From Nymphaea colorata (Eukaryota; Streptophyta; Magnoliopsida; Nymphaeales; Nymphaeaceae), in NCBI RefSeq assembly GCF_008831285.2, contig NW_022204507.1, forward strand, positions 2,210,314 to 2,274,313: 64,000 nt of DNA. The letters are read 5' to 3'. A model generated the notes under the pieces. That model had not been told where the DNA came from and did no database searches. It worked only from the letters and a program-made list of their open reading frames with translations. This document shows positions 56,252-64,000 of the stretch, piece after piece (the first letter of the stretch is position 1; each line of letters begins with the position of its first letter). Both the position numbers and the translations under genes were made by a program.

Positions 56252-56542
56252 TTAACATTTTGCCACATATTTTGCAATTTCGTGCTTCATTCTAGACCAT
56301 CGATAATTTTGTTTGATATCTTGAAACATCTTTGTACTGTCAGGGTCTATCGAAAATTTAGATTTGTGAACTTCATCAAGCAACTGATGCTTCACCCCTT
56401 CATCGCTAGGGACCCACAATCTTTGTCGAAACCACAATGAACTATCTTTATCTTGACACCAAGAAGAATCTGCTTTCTTACTTTCTTCTGTGTTTTTAGC
56501 AAACTCAGGATCCTCCTTTTGCTTCAAGGTAAGCTCCTCCAA
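56252..56542 (-). pseudogene. Gypsy-Z integrase zinc-binding domain
   Basis: Reads RLWVPSDEGVKHQLLDEVHK, SKFSIDPDSTKMFQDIKQNY and MKHEIAKYVAKC, the H-H-C-C integrase N-terminus. The usual HxxxxHPG reads HKSKFSIDPDS, so the second histidine has become aspartate. The catalytic core that should follow is absent. Confidence 0.83.
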
Positions 56543-56699
56543 CAGAGGAGATCATATTAAGGCAGTCATTGTTGCTTTGTTCTCGTCACATAGGTGAGAC
56601 TACTAAGCTATCACGTCTTGCAACAATGTCCATGAGTGATTCATCAACTGCATATCATTGCCTTAGCATGTCAGCTCAAAGCATCAGTCACTACATTCG

Positions 56700-57010
56700 C
56701 TTTTCCTGGATAATATGATATTTTGAAATCATACTTTAAGTACTCAATCCATCTTCTTTGCCTCAGATTGAAATCTTTTTGAGATAATATGTACTTCAAT
56801 AACTTGTCGTCCATAAACACCTCAAACACTGACCCGTAAAGATAGTGTCTCCATATTCAGTGCGAATACTATTGCTTCCAATTCCAAATCATGAATGAGA
56901 TAATGTTTTTCAGGTATTTTCAACTGTCTAGATGTATAAGCCACTACATGACCATGATGCATCAATATACAACCACAACTGATTCCCGATGCATCGGTAT
57001 ACAACAAATC
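56700..57010 (-). pseudogene. Gypsy-Z RNase H
   Basis: The frame 57007-56822 reads LYTDASGISCGCILMHHGHV, VAYTSRQLKIPEKHY and HDLELEAIVFAL, with the first catalytic aspartate (TDAS) and the ELEAIVFAL helix retained. It continues in broken frames to about 56700. Confidence 0.85.
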
Positions 57011-57151
57011 CTAAATTACTTGATGGAAGCGTCAAAATAGGTGTGGTGGTAAGCTTGTCCTTCAAAGTTTGAAAAAAACTCTTTTCGTATTCCTCATTTC
57101 AAACAAACATCACTATTTTTCTCAATAGCTTAGTCATGGGTGCAGCAATTT

Positions 57152-57775
57152 TCAAAAAGTCTTGTATAAAACTGCAATAGTATCTACCAATCCCAAAAAA
57201 CTTCTAATCTCAGTTACACTGTGTGGCATCGTCCAGTCCTGTACTACCGACACCTTAGCCGGATCAACGGAAACTCCATTTTTCGAGATCACATCACCAA
57301 GAAAGTTCACATTCTCTAGCCAAAATTCACATTTTGAATACTTGGCATAGAACTTATGCTTACGCAAAATGCCTAACATACTTCTTAAGTGATCTTTGTG
57401 CTCTGCCTCACTATCTGAGTACACCAAAATATCATCCACAAAACAATAACAAATCGATCCAAGTAGACTTGGAAAACTCGATTCATGAGGTTCAAATGCT
57501 ACAGAAGCATTGATCAATCCAAAAGGCATGACCCTAAATTCATAGTGCCCATATTTAGTTTGAAAGGCAGTCTTAGCAACATCTTCCTCCCGTATTAAAA
57601 GTTGGTGATAACCTATCCTTAGATCAATCTTGGAGAATACCTTTGCATTCTTGAGTTGATCAAATAAGTTCTCGATAGTAGGAAGTAGATACTTATTCTT
57701 GATAGTGAGTTGATTCAACATGCGGTAATTTATACACAAGCGCATCGTTCCATCATTCTTCTTAACGAACAACAT
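57152..57775 (-). pseudogene. Gypsy-Z reverse transcriptase
   Basis: A long frame of 207 codons: [60 protein letters not shown] and the catalytic [13 protein letters not shown], then [20 protein letters not shown] and IRSFLGLV. The catalytic aspartates are intact. [11 protein letters not shown] and [10 protein letters not shown] deviate slightly from the family. The upstream part (IELLPGTAPI region) lies at about 57780-57900 in other frames. It is the best-preserved enzyme domain in the window but is not part of a complete polyprotein. Confidence 0.9.
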
Positions 57776-58163
57776 GGGTGCTCCCCAAGGTGATAGCTGG
57801 GTCGAATGGTGCCCTTATCTAAGAGCTCCCATAATTGCTTCTTCAATTCTTCTAACTCTACCGGTATGGTGCCTTAGAAATAGAAATTGTCCCTGATAAC
57901 AACTCTATCTTGAACTCAACTTCTTGTGTTGGAAGCAAACTCGATAGCTCTTCAGGAAACACATCAGGGTGCTCACTCACAATGGCAACATTCTATAACT
58001 TCACCGGCTCAGTTCCACTAGTCAACACATTGATCAAGAACGTAACACTCCCCTTTTCTAACAACTGTTTAGCCTTTAGCGTAGACACCATTATCTTATT
58101 AGTTTAACTAGTTTTTTGAGCTTAGAATTCCATTGGTTGCATCTCATGAGTCAACAACTGTAT

Positions 58164-58642
58164 CTACTTCTTTCTACAATTTATGTTAGCATAATGCGTA
58201 TATAACCAATTCATGCCCAAAATAACATTGAACCCATTAAGGCTTATGATCACCAACTGTGTAGGTAAATGATATTGATGGATCTCCACATCTACATCAG
58301 GTAGATACTCGCTACACGAATCTTGGCCATGCATAGGACTGATCACTTTTAAGACATACGGCATCATCATAGCCGAGACTTCTAATGAAGTGGCAAATCG
58401 ACTTCTAATGAAGTGGCAAATCGACTAGATATGAAAGAATGAGTCGTCCTTACATCAAACAACACTCTAGCAATGTGAGAACCAACAAGTAATATACCTT
58501 CAATGAGATTGTGTGCATGAAGTTCCTCCACTATAGTTGCATAGACACGTCCAGTCGTTTTTTGTGCACTAGAAGGATCGGCCTTGGGCTTCTTCAACCT
58601 GTTTCCTTGTATTGTGGGACAATTTTTGATGAAGTGTCTCAT
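58164..58642 (-). pseudogene. Gypsy-Z protease, active site lost
   Basis: The frame 58642-58382 has MRHFIKNCP (end of the knuckle), GRVYATIVEELH and ARVLFDVRTTHSFISSRFAT. The catalytic D-S-G reads D-V-R, which abolishes the protease. The frame 58370-58164 continues HLPTQLVIISLNGFNVILGM and NWLYTHYANINC, the standard DVILGMDWL block. Confidence 0.87.
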
Positions 58643-59530
58643 CCTTCCACAATGTAAACACGCTCCAGTCTCCTAATAACATGGCTTCCTAGGGTGCATA
58701 CGTGAGCAAGTAGGGCACCTCGGTAAAGTTGGAATAGTCACTACCCCCTATGTAGAGTCACTGCCGGTAGGCCTATTCCTCCTGAATGTTCTATCATTAC
58801 GCTTCTCATAAGGCTTTGCCCTAACTACAAAGGTATGGTGTTTGGCCTGCATCCACCCACCGTGTGTGTGTTGGCTTGTCTTCTAGTGATGGTCTCTTTG
58901 TGTCCTCGCCCAATCCTCTTCCATATGTCTAACCATAGTGACCGCCTCGTTCAAATCATGGGGCCTGCTGGACATCACCTTACTTTGCAGCCCGTCACGC
59001 AATCCATGCACAAACTTGTCTACCCTGGCCTCATCTGTGGTATAGAGATATGGGCAATATACTTCTAGGTGCCGATACTTCGTTACATACTCCTCCAAGC
59101 TCATATGATTTTATTGAAACTCAAGGAATTCTTGCATCTTTTTGTTTCTAGCATGCGTTGGGAAGTAAATGTTGAAGAACGAATTTCTAAACTGCTTTCA
59201 TGAGATCAACTGTTGGCCTATAAACTGAATGTCACGAGTCGATTGTCACCACCATTTGGCATCACTTTTCAACAAATACGAGCCATAATTTACTTTGTCT
59301 CCTTTTGGCATCTTGGGAAGCTCAAAGATGCACTCTACCTCTTCAATCCATTCTTCTGTCGCGTTTGGGCTACCATCTCTAGTAAAGACAGGCAGTTGTA
59401 TCGACATGAACTGCTTAAACGACACCAGATTTGCCTTTTCCATAGGTGGTGTAGTTATGTCTCTTATAGGAGATGCATGACTCATCTTATTACTGACTAT
59501 CGACTGCACTAGGGAAGCCAACATCTGCAA
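58643..59530 (-). pseudogene. Gypsy-Z gag
   Basis: The frame 59530-59246 carries FMSIQLPVFTRDGSPNATEE and WIEEVECIFELPKMPKGDKV; the frame 59104-58883 carries MSLEEYVTKYRHLEVYCPYL and KFVHGLRDGLQSKVM, both typical of gypsy retrotransposon gag. Before the protease, broken frames give CPTCSRMHPRKPCY and the knuckle CLHCGRMRHFIKNC with intact C-x2-C-x4-H-x4-C. Confidence 0.86.
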
Positions 59531-59959
59531 AGTCGTTAGCAGTATAGTCTACTGATCAATAGGTGGGGCCTGCATTGGTAGGGTTTGAGTACCCATACTA
59601 GTCTACGCGAACGGTTGCCCTGACGTACTATCAACCAGTGGGGTATGCGCATCTAATGGGCCATACTTAGCTCTCTTTGTGCCTCTGTAGCCTGTCCACC
59701 TAGATTCTTACCCCTACGTTGGTATTCCATCTATACAAGCAAGAACCCTCATTCTTATTACAAGGTTTTGACAACTCTTTCAAGTCAAATAACAAAAGTG
59801 TATCACCACAGTATCTCAAAAAATCAATCACTTTCTATACGTATATATTATATTACTGTAATATCAAAACTACAATAGAAGCTCAATCAAGTAGTGTGTA
59901 CCTGGGCAACATGGCTTCATAGACAGACTTTAACTCACATCTATTGTGGGGTTTTTCCA

Positions 59960-59973
59960 GAACTCTAATACCA
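59960..59973 (-). other. Gypsy-Z primer-binding site
   Basis: In element orientation TGGTATTAGAGTTC, one mismatch within the first 11 bases of the initiator-Met complement TGGTATCAGAG. It lies four bases from the LTR edge. Confidence 0.8.
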
Positions 59974-60539
59974 AAGTTGTCACACCCCAACACTATGACC
60001 TCCAAATAACTTTCTTTTGTTAAAACATAAAGCGTTGAAGTGCGACAATACAATGATTTAAAAGGAGTTATGCACATCAAAAGACAATGGAGCAACATTT
60101 CATTATATGATAAATTCAGTTCATACAAAATCACATCATATTTCTCAATAATATATATGACAAAAATGCCCCAAAACTATGACATTGATGCCTAAAAAAA
60201 ATATGATATCAATGATACAAAACATGATACAGACACTATAATAGACCCAAAATCTCCCCAGTAGGATGTGAGTTGAGCCATTTGATCAACCTGCTGCCTT
60301 GGGTCCTCAAAAACCTAAAAAAAAAAACAACAGAAAACTTAGTCTTCATAGTATGACAACAAACTAAATAAATCTCTAACCCTCTAAGGTAAGGGCTCAA
60401 ATATGAGATATAGCATGTCTGGAAACATAATATCATTATATCATAATAGGAGCATGTGATTACATAACTTGTCGTGGTTGCCCCTCACATATTCAACGAC
60501 ATGTAGGGACAACTTAATGACCTCAAACACACTCCATAG

Positions 60540-60630
60540 TCACATGCACTTCATGCATATTCACATCGTTCACATTTACTTCATTCACATTCTTTTCATT
60601 TACAATCATTTCATTTACATTAGCTTTAGT
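60540..60630. repeat. Degenerate TTCATTCACATT tandem repeat
   Basis: About seven imperfect 11-13 bp units such as CACTTCATGCATATT, CACATTTACTTCATT and CATTCTTTTCATTTACAATC. Confidence 0.75.
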
Positions 60631-62439
60631 GAATTGACAGTTCTTGTGAGTGCAAATACAGGCACATGCATACCACAAGTGACCTACAGCTGGGAAACAA
60701 CCCCCGTGGTGGCCCGAAATGGTACAGATTCGTTCACGTTGTAGCAGTAGAGAACTTGTCTATGGATGTGTGAATTCCATGGAGAGTTGCTCAGCCTTCC
60801 ATAGGACACCCAGGTTGGGAAGGCGGGAGCCCAACGCTCCAAGCACATCACATAACGATATCATGGGGCCTTGCGCTGCCTGCGCTTTGAGCAGACTAGA
60901 CAAGTGGCGAGGGCGGGACATTTACCAAACATATTGTCATAATCCATTGGCCTCACATCCATTAATCTTCCTTACTTATCATTACAATAGTACATTCACA
61001 AAATGACCGACTAGTACATGAGGTTGGTTCACTTCACGAGTGCACCCATACCTCCAAACGCCTCCACACGAGGGCTACACATATAGTCAATACTTTTAGC
61101 TAACCGTCATAACTTTAGAGATATAACTATCCTTAAAATTCATTCAATTGCATCATGCCCATGACAATGCATATGAAACATATTGTAACATTTACATCAT
61201 TCAAACATATGAATCACATCTTACAAAACTTAGCCGAACCACAGAGAGTAGTCTCGAACCGTGATTAGCTCGTAGTTGTCCGACATAATTATCATTCTAG
61301 AATGCTTTCTAATGCACAATCGAGGTCAAAGAGATACTTGACTCGATACCCCACCTAATCTGCCCTAAGCAATTAATTGCTAGCATGCATATGCCATTGC
61401 GTAGTAGTTTAAAAGCATTCAACTAATTTCATAATCATTCAATCACATGCACACATTCATGTAGCAATAAGCACTTATAAAACACACATCAATCACGAAA
61501 ACAACATTAGATCCTACAATCCTAAAAAGCATGTGCTCTAAATTTGGCTCCCAAGCAGGGATTTGCTTGGAATGCTGCCATACCTAGTGGGCGTAGCCAT
61601 AAATTCTCAAAATTGCCTCGAACTTTGAATTACGTTGCTCAAGGACTAGTTGATGTGCCCAATGTACCTGCAAACATAATCAAGCAATAAGTTCTCTACT
61701 CACTTCGCTTTACAATCTATATAAGTATGAAATAGAATCATTGAAGCATAGGTCATCGCCTCAAGAAGGTGCTGACAGATAGTGTTTGCCCACAAAGCCT
61801 TCAATAAGTTTCTTCCCAACTCTTTGAGGTTGTGACCAAATGATTTAAGGTCTCAGCTTTCGATTCAACCAATCACTAATACGTTTCTCACTTGATTTCT
61901 TAGTTTAGGCATCTTCCCAGCATACATACTCTTTTCCAACATGCAACGCATATGCACATCAGCAACAACATATATCATGAGTTTGCTAGAACAGTTCTAA
62001 ACCTTCTCAACTACATCAAGTCTCTACTATACTTCTTAACTGCTTTGAATAATAACCCATCTTGCTAGAAAGATAATTATATACATAAATTATTTTCCCT
62101 CCAAAATAGTCCTAGACCTTCCCCAAAATAGCAACGTCAGTAACATGCATTCTAAATCATCTAATCTTGAGTCTAGCATGCTCAATTAATAATTATACAT
62201 GCACTAACAGAAAATATTAGACATTTTAGGCTCGATTAAGCCTCGCTCACCCCACTCGTAGAGTCGAAACTACTATAGTGCTCCCGGCAGCCACCTTAAA
62301 TGCTCGATTGACCTTCAAACGGCTAAAACTGTATGTTGTTGTCATCTCCAACACCTTCTATTATCTATTATAAGGGGAATGACATGCTCTCCAAGCTACA
62401 ATCCGATCAAACAGCCACAAAAAGAGTGAGAATGAGCAA

Positions 62440-62935
62440 AAGAGAATTCAAAAGAGGGGTCTGCCATTAGAAGACACCCTGCGGTAGCTGTAAGGAAGGT
62501 GGTTCGGTTGAGAGAGGCTGAAGACGAGTGAGAGAGGACACAAGAGGATGGGAGTGAGAGAGATGGCACACGGAAAGGGGGGACAGTGGTAGACAGTCAA
62601 AGAGAGGGGAAACGGAAGGAGAAGGGGCAGGTGCAAGCGAGAGTGTGCAGAGAGTGAGAGTGCTTAGTTGAGGGAGTGGGAAAAGCAATGAGTGAGACTG
62701 GCGATAGGGAGAGTGTGAGCAGAGAGACGATGAGAGAGGAAGCTACGCGTGAAAATGGCTAGCGGTGGAGAGAGAGAGAGAATGCGAACAAAGAGATGAG
62801 AGGGCGAGAAAGGAGCACGGGAGGGAGAGAATGCACACAGAGAGAGCTCGGGACAGAGGGAGAGGCAGATAGAGATCAGAGAGAGGGGGAAGGAGAAGGA
62901 AGAGAGAGGGAAAGTGGGTAAGCTTACGTCAATGC
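62440..62935. repeat. GA-rich purine tract
   Basis: About 500 bases with strong purine bias on the plus strand (GAGAGAGG, GGGAGAGAA words). Frames in it encode Ser/Leu/Pro-rich low complexity that I do not accept as genes. Confidence 0.85.
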
Positions 62936-63109
62936 TGTCGTCGCCCTTCACCTCCGCCACTGCAGCAATTTCTTCCGCCTCCTTCTTCTCTATGTTGCGG
63001 TCGAGACGATGGAAGAGATGAAGTGGAAGAGCCAGCGTGGGGCTCCTCTTCAAGCATGGAGCTCCGGTCTGGGTTTGGACCTGATCCAACTCGACCTGCC
63101 AAGACATAA

Positions 63110-63868
63110 AACGTTACAAGAGGTGTTCCATGTTGGTGATTGTCCTCCACCCCCTCAATCTGAGTAGGAGAAAAAAGTGTTGCTTGTAATAGCTTTCAAA
63201 CTCCCAGCCAATAAGCCAATGATTGTGCATATGATAGAAGAACATCTTCCTACCAAAATTACTTAGTTGAGGTTGTGCTGCAGATAAAGGAACATAGGTT
63301 GTCTCCGTCGATAGTAGCAAAGATGTTTCCACCCTTCAAGCAATGCATGGGGTGGGAGGAGTAAAGGTGCCCATTGCATGCACATTCTAGCAACCTAATG
63401 GTCATTGAGCATTCGTTATATGCAATTGGCAACTCTAGGAGCAGATGTCTTCGGTTGTGACTAGCATGAAAACATCTGTCATGTAAGAGACCTTGCAAAG
63501 TGAAAAGGGCTGCCCTTTAGAAAGAAACGGGTTGCCCTTTGGAAAAAATAATGCCAAAAAGGAATTTCGTTCAGCTTTGGAGTAGGCCAACAGAATTTTG
63601 GAGCATCTTTTGGGAGGCCAATTAGATTGGCAAGAAAAAAAAAAGAGAGGTAGAGGGAAAAAAGGAAAGAAGAATAGAATGGTAAAACATGTGTATGTGA
63701 ATGATGAGGAAGATGAGTGCCAGAAAGGAAAAAATAGAAAAGGAAAAGGAGACAAAGTTAGAAGAGGAAGACGATTTGAGAGTGTAATGGAGGAAGATTC
63801 CTTGCGATAGTAGGGGTACTTGTGGGTAGCGATAGGTGGTGGTCAAGGAACCTAACAAGATATGGTTT
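63110..63868. other. Unclassified sequence, no supported gene
   Basis: Short frames only. The plus strand is lysine/arginine-rich at 63598-63810 because of A/G-rich sequence (AAGAAAAAAAAAAGAGAGG). No domains or element termini. Confidence 0.45.
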
Positions 63869-64000
63869 CATGTTTCAGATGTTGATCACTTGTTGTAAAT
63901 GACTGCCACATGCTTTATATGTTGTCACTTTTTAAAAATGTTTGTCGCATGTTTTGCATTCTGGTCATTTGTTGTAGATACTTGTTGCATGTTTTAGATA
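63869..64000. repeat. 40-bp tandem repeat, open at window edge
   Basis: Units start with CATGTTT or a variant at 63869, 63909, 63948 and 63988 (lengths 40, 39, 40, then cut). Each has the form CATG-TTT...TTGTCACTTGTTGTAAAT...TGC. The array continues beyond base 64000. Confidence 0.85.

Larger units (their letters stand above)
56230..59977 (-). mobile_element. Gypsy-Z: Ty3/gypsy internal region, 3'-truncated
   Basis: A minus-strand element. From high to low coordinate it has the LTR edge at 59978, primer site, gag, zinc knuckle, protease, reverse transcriptase, RNase H and integrase zinc domain. Reverse transcriptase precedes integrase, which defines Ty3/gypsy, and the order of blocks fits the chromovirus branch. 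It stops at about 56250 within integrase, so the integrase core, polypurine tract and 3' LTR are missing. Stops and frameshifts are frequent. Confidence 0.9.
59978..63100 (-). repeat. Gypsy-Z 5' LTR and beyond (far edge uncertain)
   Basis: The plus strand starts TGTCACACCCCAACACTATG, the complement of a gypsy LTR end GGGTGTGACA. The LTR extends to higher coordinates, but its start cannot be fixed without the second LTR. It includes a degenerate TTCATTCACATT repeat (60540-60630) and a GA-rich tract (62440-62935), which in element orientation is a C/T-rich leader. A minus-strand frame at 63107 has no domain. The end at about 63100 is a guess. Confidence 0.5.

Noticed and set aside
62448-63107. 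Minus-strand Ser/Leu/Pro-rich ORFs at the right end
   Set aside because: Produced by the GA-rich tract of the gypsy LTR; low complexity only.
1-64000. CRISPR arrays, rRNA, tRNA genes, bacterial-type operons or defence systems
   Set aside because: None seen. The tRNA-like matches are retrotransposon primer-binding sites, and all tandem repeats lack spacer structure.

Overview
This is nuclear DNA from a flowering plant. It is AT-rich and intron-bearing, and it is dominated by decayed transposable elements: Ty1/copia and Ty3/gypsy retrotransposons with plant-type initiator-Met primer sites, hAT-type MITEs, a FAR1/FHY3-related (MULE-derived) pseudogene and a plant-mobile-domain fragment. Exons of a VAL/HSI2-type B3 repressor gene also point to land plants. 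I cannot name the species. There are no bacterial operons, RNA genes or CRISPR arrays, and I found no fully intact protein-coding gene. One 100-base run of N (25401-25500) is a scaffold gap.

Layout. 1-1.8 kb: non-coding. 1.8-6.5 kb: Copia-1 (minus), with both LTRs but a dead pol; it may have landed next to or inside an older coding exon (6.47-6.72 kb). 6.9-14.2 kb: intergenic, holding two hAT-type MITEs, a LINE remnant and simple repeats. 14.2-18.9 kb: Copia-2 (minus), same family as Copia-1, carrying a hAT-type MITE with an 8-bp target duplication. 18.95-20.5 kb: the 3' half of Copia-3 (minus), a different family, whose LTR is joined exactly at the Copia-2 primer-binding position. 20.7-21.5 kb: a weak candidate plastid-type leader. 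21.9-22.9 kb: a 991-bp hAT-type element.

23.6-24.2 kb: minus-strand exon candidates encoding a Pro/His/Ser/Lys-rich repetitive C-terminus. 25.8-26.4 kb: a 534-bp inverted-repeat structure. 26.7-27.1 kb: a frameshifted minus-strand terminal exon. 29.1-29.7 kb: a phase-consistent three-exon plus-strand gene fragment with one internal TGA. 31.2-33.6 kb: a plant-mobile-domain pseudogene (plus) converging on a FAR1-related pseudogene (minus). 33.6-40.1 kb: intergenic. 40.1-44.1 kb: Copia-4 (plus).

44.1-55.0 kb: Ty3/gypsy fragments, comprising a long LTR-like block with five 70-bp repeats, then an element with about 2.15-kb direct repeats flanking gag and protease but no reverse transcriptase. 55.4-55.9 kb: two exons of a VAL-type PHD-like domain with a one-base deletion. 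56.2-60 kb: another gypsy element (minus) with a long LTR from 59978. The window ends in a 40-bp tandem repeat that runs off the edge.

The sequence is mainly a record of nested insertion and decay. The host-gene fragments (VAL exons, the three-exon fragment, the frameshifted exon) and the gag-protease-only gypsy element are the parts most worth following. I saw no convincing undescribed functional system.
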